The notes under the pieces were generated by a model. The model did not search any database and was not told where the DNA came from. It was given only the letters and a program-made list of their open reading frames with translations. DNA of 64,000 nucleotides from assembly GCF_028898945.1 (NCBI RefSeq), contig NZ_CP118607.1, positions 5,132,001 to 5,196,000 on the forward strand, in the 5' to 3' direction. Below, piece after piece: positions 21,096 to 29,400 of the stretch (the stretch's first letter is position 1; each line of letters starts with the position of its first letter). A program made the position numbers and the translations under genes. Source of the stretch: Pseudomonas sp. PSKL.D1 (GTDB lineage: Bacteria; Pseudomonadota; Gammaproteobacteria; Pseudomonadales; Pseudomonadaceae).

Positions 21096-21872
21096 GTGAA
21101 CAAGTCTTCGGGTGAGGTGAAAATCCTGGTGGTCGACGACCAGCCAGTGATTGTCGAGCAGTTGTGCGAGTATCTCGAAAGCCAGGGCCATCCTTGCATT
21201 GGCGCCTTTTCCACCGATCAGGCCATTGAATGCTACGTCGCCGACGAGGCGATCGGGCTGGTGCTGTGCGACTTGCACATGCCCGAGCGTGACGGCATCG
21301 AGCTGGTACGCGCACTCAAGGAAATTGCCGGGCGCAAGCGCATGTTCGAAGCCATCATGTTGACCGGCCGAGCCGACAAGCAGGATGTGATCCGCGCCCT
21401 GCGCGAAGGTTTCGCCGACTATTACCAAAAACCGATGGATCTGGACGAACTGCTCGAGGGCGTGCGCAGGCAGGAGCAGGTTCTGCTGGAGCGCAAGGCC
21501 AACTTCCGTGATTTGGGCAACCTCAACCAGCGCTTGCAGGATTTGGCCGGTTGCATCGATGAGCTTTACCAGGACCTGGAGAAAGCACGCGGCCACGGTG
21601 TGCATCGCCGGTCAACTGATGTGGAAGAGCCGGAAGTCGACCTGCCCGCCGCATTCGAAAAACTTTCCCCTCGCCAGCTGGAAGTCGCCCGCCTGGTGAG
21701 CAAGGGCAAGACCAACTACCAGATTGCCTGCGAGCTGGGGATCACCGAGAACACTGTGAAACTGTATGTTTCGCAAGTGCTGCGGCTTACGCACATGCAC
21801 AACCGGACCCAACTGGCACTGGCGTTGACGCCCAGCTCATCGCCGGTACATCAGCGGTTTACCACCCACTAA
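21096..21872 (+). CDS. pprB: PprB-like response regulator (REC + LuxR HTH)
   Basis: 258 residues. The receiver domain has acidic VVDDQ near 13-16, phospho-acceptor D59 in LCDLHMP, T in MLTGRA and K in YYQKPMD. A coiled linker follows (about 130-180). The C-terminal LuxR helix-turn-helix runs from LSPRQLEVARLVSKG to QLALAL. In P. aeruginosa PprB activates Tad pili and other adhesins. The GTG at 21096, 6 nt after AGGGAG, is preferred to the TTG at 21090. The partner kinase PprA is not in the window. Confidence 0.83.
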   Translation: MNKSSGEVKILVVDDQPVIVEQLCEYLESQGHPCIGAFSTDQAIECYVADEAIGLVLCDLHMPERDGIELVRALKEIAGRKRMFEAIMLTGRADKQDVIRALREGFADYYQKPMDLDELLEGVRRQEQVLLERKANFRDLGNLNQRLQDLAGCIDELYQDLEKARGHGVHRRSTDVEEPEVDLPAAFEKLSPRQLEVARLVSKGKTNYQIACELGITENTVKLYVSQVLRLTHMHNRTQLALALTPSSSPVHQRFTTH

Positions 21873-21886
21873 AGCCCAACCCGGGT

Positions 21887-23542
21887 TCATGGCAATTGGT
21901 AGGTGATGCTCAGGTTCAGCCGCGGCTCATGGCTCTGGCTGTCCAGCGCCACATCCGACATCGGCTTGGCCAACTCCAGCGACGCCCCCAGCGCTCGCCC
22001 GTCACCAAGCCGCACGCCTAACGCCAGTGAACTCATGTGGGCATCCTCGAAAGGCCCACCGTTGTACCAGGCCTGCGCGGCATCCAGCACCACATACGGC
22101 TGCACAACCTGCAGCGGGCCAACCGGGTGCACGTTGTAGTTCAACTCGTACGCCACACCCCAGCCCTTGTCGCCCGCGGCCTGGTCGCGGGGATAACCGC
22201 GGCCGAAGCTCTGCCCGCCGAAAACCGCCCGTTCGCTGTCGGGCAAGTGATCGTCGCTCCAGTACAGCGCCCCAGATACCAAGCCCTGCCATCGCTCGAA
22301 GTAACGGTCGCTCTGCAACCCGGCAACTCGCGCCCGCATGAAGTCCATGTCGTAATCGGTATCGCTGCGCGCGCCCAGGTAATCCAGCCCCTGGTAAACC
22401 CCGGCACTGACAACACGCGACCGCCGGCTCTCGGCCTTGCGCCAGTCGCCCTCGAAGGAAAGCGCTCGTACGTAGGTGTCGTATTCCCGGCCGCCTTGCC
22501 GGTCGTCAGTCTGCTCGGTTACCGAATAGAAGCGCCCGGCAACGGTCAGCCACTCGTCAGGCGCGACGATGACAGGCTGAGCCAGGCCGATTGAATAGCG
22601 TTCGCTCTCCAGGCGCTGGGCGATGTCCATGCCATGCTGCAAACGAACACGCGTGCGTGGCTCGCTGCGGTAGCGCGCTGCCGACAACAGCAACTGGCTA
22701 CCCTGCGCGTCCAGGTACTGGCTGTAGTCCAGGCGTTGATAACTGGCGTGATCGTCGCCGGGTGGCACCAGCAAGCTGGCGCTGACCTGCTCGCCATGAC
22801 GGGTGTGGGCATTGCTGGAGACGTTGAACACTGCCTGCAGATCGTCGCGGCTACCGTCACCCAGGGTCATGCCTGCATCAAACGGCTTGCGCCGGGCATG
22901 CAGGGTCAGGTGTGCCGCGCCATCCGATGGATCGCTGACGGCAACCTCAGCCTGCACGGCAAGGCCCGGTATACGCTGGGCCAGGCCAATGTAACGGTCG
23001 AGCGTTGTACGGGTGAGCGGTCGCTCATCCTGCAAGCGGGCCATCAGCTGTTCAAGGTAGGCGGCAACCGGCCCAACGTCGCCATCAACCCGAAAATCAT
23101 GGATGTAGCCTTCCACCAGCACCACATGAACACGGCCTTCGGCAAAGTCCTGCGGTGGTAAATAGGCGTGGGACAGCAAATAACCATCACGCTGATAACG
23201 CTGGGTCAGGCGCTGGGTAAATTGCTGCATTTCGGCCACGGTTACTTGCCGGCCAATCAAGGCCTGATAGTGCTCGCGTAGTTCACTCAGCGGGTAAACC
23301 GTTCCGCCTTCGAAGCGCACCTTTCGTAATACCAGACGCGTTTGCAGCGGCAGGGCTTCAACTGCTGGCCCAGCGGGCGACAGCTGCAAAGCAGGGCTAA
23401 TCGGGCGATAGGCATCGACGGGCAAGTCTGCGGCCGGCAGCCGCCGCTCGTACTCGTGGTTGTCGAGAAACACGGGTAATGGCTCGGCGCGGGCCGGGCC
23501 AGCCCAGCAAAGCATCAGCAGGGGCACGACCAGAGGACGCAT
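21887..23542 (-). CDS. TpsB (ShlB/FhaC-type) two-partner secretion transporter
   Basis: 551 residues. A signal peptide ends near GPARA-EP. A POTRA_2 domain covers about 80-155 (LRKVRFEGGTVYPLSELREH). The rest is the 16-stranded outer-membrane barrel, with the loop-6 motif FGGQSFGRGYPRD carrying the R-G-Y tetrad. TpsB proteins secrete a partner TpsA exoprotein, but none is encoded next to this gene. It is convergent with pprB, only 14 bp apart. GGAG precedes the ATG at 23542. Confidence 0.87.
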   Translation of the reverse strand: MRPLVVPLLMLCWAGPARAEPLPVFLDNHEYERRLPAADLPVDAYRPISPALQLSPAGPAVEALPLQTRLVLRKVRFEGGTVYPLSELREHYQALIGRQVTVAEMQQFTQRLTQRYQRDGYLLSHAYLPPQDFAEGRVHVVLVEGYIHDFRVDGDVGPVAAYLEQLMARLQDERPLTRTTLDRYIGLAQRIPGLAVQAEVAVSDPSDGAAHLTLHARRKPFDAGMTLGDGSRDDLQAVFNVSSNAHTRHGEQVSASLLVPPGDDHASYQRLDYSQYLDAQGSQLLLSAARYRSEPRTRVRLQHGMDIAQRLESERYSIGLAQPVIVAPDEWLTVAGRFYSVTEQTDDRQGGREYDTYVRALSFEGDWRKAESRRSRVVSAGVYQGLDYLGARSDTDYDMDFMRARVAGLQSDRYFERWQGLVSGALYWSDDHLPDSERAVFGGQSFGRGYPRDQAAGDKGWGVAYELNYNVHPVGPLQVVQPYVVLDAAQAWYNGGPFEDAHMSSLALGVRLGDGRALGASLELAKPMSDVALDSQSHEPRLNLSITYQLP

Positions 23543-23622
23543 CGGACGCTCCACAATCCCTTGGGCACCGGTCACGCCCGTCACCTGCAAGCGTAGGTGG
23601 TGCCTTGGTTTACGTCGACCGG

Positions 23623-25965
23623 CTAGTCGCTGACCTGGAAGGCCACCCGTGCCGTTTCACCGCTTTCGTCCAGCGCACTCAACTCGGCTTGCCCCGCGTG
23701 TTCGAAGCGCACCAGCAGGCTGCCCTGGCCATCGGTTTCGCCGAGCGGCTGGCCGTTGAGGAACCACCAGCGTCGCCCGCCACCGCCCAAGGCCGAAACA
23801 TGCAACTGCAAAGGCTCAAGGCTGGTGGCCGGGCGGCGCAGGTTGTCACCCGAGCGCACACCGACGATGGCCAAGGGGGGTGCGCTGGCAGGTGCCTGCG
23901 GCGGGCAGCTTGGGTCTGCTGGCGGCAGCCGGGCTGCCCGTTGCTCCACGCGGGGCAGCCAAGGTTCAAGCGCGGCGGGCCACAATGCGACGTCACGCGG
24001 TGCGGCCCCCGGGCAGCTGCCATCCACACGCAGGCCCTTGGCATTCACCCACACGCTTTCGCGCAAGCCCAGCCCAAGGGGCTGATCGGCTGCCTGCAAG
24101 GTGGGCGGTGTGGTGCCATCGAGCGTCCAGGCAAAACGCTGGCGCCTGCAGTTGGTGTCCTGACGGCTCATGGGCTGGCCCAGGGGCCAGCAGATCGCGG
24201 CCACGCCGACGCTGTCGGGTACACGCTCGATGGGCGTGGTGATGCCGCGTTGGCTGTCGCGGTTACTCAGCAAATCGTGAACCTGCAGCATCAACGGCGC
24301 CGCAGACGCCAGGCCGAACTGCCCCGGTACCGGTGTGCCGTCCGGGCGGCCAATCCATACGCCGATCAGGTAACGCGGCCCCACGCCAATCGACCAGGCA
24401 TCACGAAAGCCATAGCTGGTGCCGGTTTTCCAGGCCAGTTGCGGGCGCTGCACCAGCTCTGCGTGGGGGTCGCGATCAGGCCTGGCCTGGCCGCTGAGGA
24501 TGCGACGGATGATCCAAGCAGCACCAGGCGACATCAGCCGATGCTCGACCAGTGCGTCCTGTGGCTGCAAGCGCACGCGGGCACTGTTGCCGCCCCGCGC
24601 CAATGCGGCGTAACCCCCGACCAGTTCTTCCAGGCGGCTACCCGCGCCGCCCAGAATCAGCGAGAGGTTGGGCTCTGCCAGCGGCGGCAGCACCAGCGGC
24701 ATGCCGGCCATGCGCAGCTGTGCCGCAAAGCGCTTGGGGCCGTAGGCTTCCAGCAATTGCACCGCGGGCAGGTTGAGCGACAACGCCAACGCCGAGCTGG
24801 CTGACACAGGGCCGCTGAAGCCCATGGAGAAGTTGCCGGGGCGGTAGTCGCCGTAACGCCTTGGCACATCTTGCAACAGCGATTCGGAATGAATCAGGCC
24901 GTCGTCCATCGCCAGCCCATACAGAAACGGCTTGAGCGTTGACCCCGGCGAGCGCAGCGAACGCACCATGTCGACGTGGCCAAAGCGGCGCTCGTCTGCA
25001 AGGTCAATTGAACCCAGGTAGGCCCGAACCGCCATGGTCTGGGCGTCCACCACCAGCAAGGCCGCCGAGGTACGCTCGGGCAGGCGGGCGCGCCAACCCA
25101 ACAGCAGGTCTTCCAGGCGGCGTTGCAATGCGGCATCGAGGGTGGTGCGGATCAGCGGCGGGCTGCCGGGGGTGTTCAGCCGGCGGGCGAGTAGCGGCGC
25201 CAGGGCGGGCTCCTGCCGAGGCGCCAGCAACAGGGGCTCTTCAAGCGCTTCCTGGATTTGCAGGGCAGGCCAGGCCTGATATTCGTTCAGCCGCTGCAGC
25301 ACCTTGTCTCGGGCACGTTGGGCACGGGCGGGATGACGGTCCGGTCGCAAGCGGCTGGGCGCCTGGGGCAATACGGCCAGCAAGGCCGCTTCGGCTGGCG
25401 TCAGATGCAAGGGCGACTTGCCCAGGTACGCCCAACTGGCCGCCGCAACGCCCTGCAACGTCCCCCCGAACGGCGCACGGTTGAGGTAGATCTGCAAAAT
25501 TTCGCGTTTGGGCAGGTGCCACTCCAGCTGCGCCGTGCGCCACAGTTGCCGAAGCTTGCCGGCGAGCGTGCGGTCATGCGGGTCGAGCAAACGCGCCACC
25601 TGCATCGACAGCGTGCTGCCGCCCGACACCACACGCCCATCGCGCAGGTTCAGCCACGCCGCCCGCGCCAACGCCAGCGGGTTGACCCCCGGGTGCTGGT
25701 AGAACCAGCGGTCCTCGTAGGCCAGCAATGCCTGCAAATAAAGTGGCGACACCTCTTCAGGGCTGACCGGGTAGCGCCAAACGCCATCGGCATCGGCAAA
25801 GCGCCACAGCGGCGTGCCGTCTTCGGCCAGCACCACCCGCGCCAAGTCGTCGGTGGGCATGGGCAAAGGCCAGATGCGATCAGCCAGCCACAGCAGGCCG
25901 ATCATCACCAAACCCGCAAAGGCCACCCTGCCCAATACCTTGCGCACACGCGCTAAGCTTGGCAT
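23623..25965 (-). CDS. pbpC: Penicillin-binding protein 1C
   Basis: 780 residues, a bifunctional class A enzyme of the inner membrane. One TM lies near residues 12-32. The GT51 transglycosylase has YEDRWFYQHPGVN and GGSTLSMQVARLL. The transpeptidase has SPGSTLKPFLYG (S-x-x-K), SLNLP and KTGTS. The C-terminal BiPBP_C domain ends with LSALDESGETARVAF. PbpC is usually encoded beside a YfhM-type alpha-2-macroglobulin, found here just upstream on the same strand. The two are thought to act together in cell-wall repair after attack. Confidence 0.93.
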   Translation of the reverse strand: MPSLARVRKVLGRVAFAGLVMIGLLWLADRIWPLPMPTDDLARVVLAEDGTPLWRFADADGVWRYPVSPEEVSPLYLQALLAYEDRWFYQHPGVNPLALARAAWLNLRDGRVVSGGSTLSMQVARLLDPHDRTLAGKLRQLWRTAQLEWHLPKREILQIYLNRAPFGGTLQGVAAASWAYLGKSPLHLTPAEAALLAVLPQAPSRLRPDRHPARAQRARDKVLQRLNEYQAWPALQIQEALEEPLLLAPRQEPALAPLLARRLNTPGSPPLIRTTLDAALQRRLEDLLLGWRARLPERTSAALLVVDAQTMAVRAYLGSIDLADERRFGHVDMVRSLRSPGSTLKPFLYGLAMDDGLIHSESLLQDVPRRYGDYRPGNFSMGFSGPVSASSALALSLNLPAVQLLEAYGPKRFAAQLRMAGMPLVLPPLAEPNLSLILGGAGSRLEELVGGYAALARGGNSARVRLQPQDALVEHRLMSPGAAWIIRRILSGQARPDRDPHAELVQRPQLAWKTGTSYGFRDAWSIGVGPRYLIGVWIGRPDGTPVPGQFGLASAAPLMLQVHDLLSNRDSQRGITTPIERVPDSVGVAAICWPLGQPMSRQDTNCRRQRFAWTLDGTTPPTLQAADQPLGLGLRESVWVNAKGLRVDGSCPGAAPRDVALWPAALEPWLPRVEQRAARLPPADPSCPPQAPASAPPLAIVGVRSGDNLRRPATSLEPLQLHVSALGGGGRRWWFLNGQPLGETDGQGSLLVRFEHAGQAELSALDESGETARVAFQVSD

Positions 25966-26042
25966 CGGGAACCGACCTGGCCAGGTAGTGGCCAAAGGCT
26001 TGGGAACGGCGCGTTCGCCAATTCGCTCATCAGGAAGCAACT

Positions 26043-26336
26043 ATGCATGTAGAAGGTTTTTTCGAGTGGCTTGGCCAGGCGCTGGGGTCGCTGATCCGCT
26101 TCATCGTCGACGCCTTGAGCGGTTTGTTCAACCTGCTGGCCAATGCCGGGGGCAATTTCATTGATGGCCTGGCCCGCACGCTGGGCATGGATACCTCACT
26201 CATCAGCATACTTGCCTTGATCGTCGGCCTGATGCTGCTGTACTCGGCAATCCGCGCCTTCATGCGGGCCTCGATCATTCTCGGGATCATCTGGCTGGTG
26301 CTGGGGTTGTGGGTGATGAGTTGGGTGATTCACTGA
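26043..26336 (+). CDS. Small membrane protein of unknown function
   Basis: 97 residues with amphipathic or hydrophobic stretches: VEGFFEWLGQALGSLIRF, ALSGLFNLLANAGGNF and two C-terminal membrane helices (ISILALIVGLMLLYSAI; IILGIIWLVLGLWVM). AGGAAG lies before the ATG. It sits on the opposite strand between yfhM and pbpC, dividing that usual pair. I do not know its family name; an inner-membrane location is likely. Confidence 0.75.
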   Translation: MHVEGFFEWLGQALGSLIRFIVDALSGLFNLLANAGGNFIDGLARTLGMDTSLISILALIVGLMLLYSAIRAFMRASIILGIIWLVLGLWVMSWVIH

Positions 26337-26358
26337 CTCAAGACCTTACACAACCCCA

Positions 26359-26441
26359 GTAGGAGCGGATTTATCCGCGATCACCGGCAAAGCCGGTGCC
26401 ATCAATCGCGTCGGCTGCATCGCGGATGAATCCGCTCCTAC
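26359..26441. repeat. Pair of inverted REP elements
   Basis: GTAGGAGCGG followed by ATTTATCCGCG starts at 26359, and the near-complement CGCGGATGAATCC plus GCTCCTAC ends at 26441. A CACCGGC...GCCGGTG hairpin lies between them. Same family and design as the pair at 13501-13583. Confidence 0.85.
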
Positions 26442-26463
26442 ACAAACGGTACCAACCCGGGAC

Positions 26464-29400
26464 TTAGCGGGCTTTTACCGTCAACTCCCCTTGCCCATCC
26501 CCCACCGCCTGCAGGTTTGGCCGGTACATCGACTCCACCTGCGGCGGCGGCACCCGGTAAGTGCCCGGCGTCACTGCCCGTGCCAGGTACAGAAGGTGCG
26601 TGGTGCCGTAGCCATCAAGCTTCAGCGCTGCCACGTAGCGATCATCGCGGTATTCCTGATGCACCACACTGGCATTCTGCATCGACTCGCGCCACTGCTT
26701 CACCGCACTGCTGGCGTTGTCGAGGCTGGCGGCGCTTTGTGCGAGGTTCTGGTTCTCCAGTTCAAGGCCCGCCGGCAACAGGTCGACCACCAGTGCATCC
26801 GGCACAGCGTCTTGCGCCTTGACCGCCAGGTGCACCAACACCAGTGCACCACTGCGAAGGTTGTGCAGGTCCAGCGGCTCACCGTTCATGCCCAGGTACT
26901 CACGGCGGATTTCCATGCCATTGCCACCAGCAGCCGGGGCTTGGCGTGGGTAGCCGGAGAGGGTCAGTTGCTGATAGACCGTTTCAGTGCCTTGGTTGTG
27001 CACGGTCAGCGGCGACGCCAACAGCGGCCCCTCGAGCTTCATGCCAGACTCGGCATTGTCGAACTCGCGCACATCACCCGCGCTGTCCAGCCGTGCCTTC
27101 CAAGGTGCTTCGGGCTTGCCAAGCAAGCCGCGACCGGCCAGATACAGGGCGTTGCGTTCCTGAGTCGACAACCAGCGGTTGGCCGCCAGTTCGTCCGACA
27201 GGGCGAACAGGCGCTGATCCACCTGATTGCTGGCCAGGTTGCTCTCCTGCAGCAGTGCCAGAATCAACGCCTGATCACGCAGGCTGCTGCCGTAATCGGC
27301 CATCCAGCCCTTGCTGCGGCTGATACCCAGGCCCGCTTGCAGCGCCTGCTGCGAACGCGGTTTGTCCCCCATCTTGTCCAAGGCCACGGCCAACTGCACG
27401 AGCGGCAACCCGGAGCGTGCATCGGCGCGGCGCTCGAACAGGCTGCGCAAGGCGCCGAGGGGCGCTTGCTGACTGCGCGACAGCACCAGCGCAGCGTAGG
27501 CCTGCACGGCAAAGCGTGTGTGTTCGGCGTTGTCGCTGTAGTCGACTTCGATCAGGTTGCGCTCCTGCAGGTAACGCAGCAGCCGCTCGTTGGCCTTCTT
27601 CAGTGCCTCGGCGGGCACGCCATAACCTTGGTCGCGGGCGCGCAGCAGGAAGTCGGTGACATAGGCCGTCAGCCAGTATTCCTCTTCGCTGTCGGAACTC
27701 CACAGGCCAAAGCTGCCGTTGTAACGCTGCATGCCCAGCAGGTGCTCGATGCCCATCTCGATCTTGCGTTTGCGCACCTCGGCAGGTTCGCCCTTGATGC
27801 CAAGGCGCTTGAGGCTTTCGGCATCAGCGTACAGCGAGGGGTACAGGCCACTGGTGGTCTGCTCAAGGCAACCGTAAGGGTAGGCTTCCAGAGCGCGAAT
27901 CTGCTCGGCCAGGTTCAGCGGCGGGCGGCTCGACAACGCCAGGCTCGCTTCCAGGCCAGCCGGCTCAAAGGCGGCCAGTTCTGCCTCTGGCAGCGTCCAC
28001 GGCTGGTCCTTCAGGGCCACGCGGTAATGCTTGAGCATCGCCGGGTAGGCCGGGCGTACGCCCAGTGTCCACTCGCGCTCGAAAGCGTTTACCGCTTCAC
28101 CCGGCAACTGCAGGCCGTTGACCCGCACATGCACTTTGCCTTGGCCCAGGCCGCCTTGGGCCTGTACCGGGATCATCAATGTCGTGCGCTGGCCTTCGGC
28201 AAGGGTGACACTCTGCTGAGCATTGGCGGCCAGGCTCAACTGGCCGTCAGTGGTGACTTCAACAGTCAGTTGCTGTGCCCTGCCCGAGAGATTGGCCAGG
28301 TCCAGCGCCAGGCTGGTGCGGTCACCGCCCGCCAGGAAGCGTGGCGCCGACAGTTCGGCGATCAAGGGCGCGGCGACCACAGTCTTGCCTTCGGCCATGC
28401 CAAAGTGCTCGTCAGTCCAGGCCTGGGCCATCAGGCGCAGTTCGCCGTTGAAGTCGGGGATGTCTACCGTCGCCTGGCCCTCGCCTTGTTCATTCAGCGT
28501 CACCGGCAGGCTCTGCTGGGCGACGATGGTCACCGTGGTGTTCGGGCGCTTGCCGCCCTTGGCCATTGCAGCATCACCACCAAAGGCAAGGCTGGCCAGG
28601 CGCCCCTGCCCGGCTTCGATCAACTGGCCGTAGATGTCCAGCTGGTCAGCACCGTAAGCCTTGCGGCCGAACAGGCTGGCAAACGGGTCGGGGGTTTTGA
28701 AATCAGTGATGTTGAGGATGCCCACGTCCACCGCTGACAGCAGCACATGCACCTGTTTCGGCACACTGCCATCGGCATTGGCTGCCTTGATGTTGACCGT
28801 CAGCGGTTGCTTGGGGCGCATCTTCTCGGGGGCCTGAAGGCTCACCGCAAGCTTGCGCTCGGCGCGCGCCAGCGGCAGGTGCAACACGCCGACAGCACGC
28901 TTGGGCGTGGCGTTGGCCTTGCGCTCACCCGGGCGGATCACCAAGGCGCTGATGTACAGGTCGTGCCGCGCCCATTGCTTGTCCAGTTGCACATCGAACG
29001 TTTTGCCCTCGGCAGGCACCTCGATTTCCTGCCACCACAGCGGGCCATCACTGGATTCGATCATCAGGTAGCCACTGCCGGCAGCTGGCGGGGTAACCGT
29101 GACCTTGGCCATCGCGCCGTCGCTGTAAGCCGGTTTGTCCAGCGCCAGCTTCACCTGGTCGGGCCGCACGGCGCCGCCTTCGGCGTTGTCCTGGGCGCGG
29201 TAGCCAGCCCAGAAGCGCTCGCTCGACACCAGGCCGGTTTGCGGGTCTTCCACCTCGACCCGGTATGGCCCCCACTCCACCTGGAAGGTCAGTTTGGCCG
29301 TGGAGCCGGCCTTCACACTGACGGTTTCTTCACTTTGGGTAAGGAATTTCTCGTTGTAGTTGTAGCTCCAGCCATCGCTCTGCGAGTAGTTCCAGTAGTA

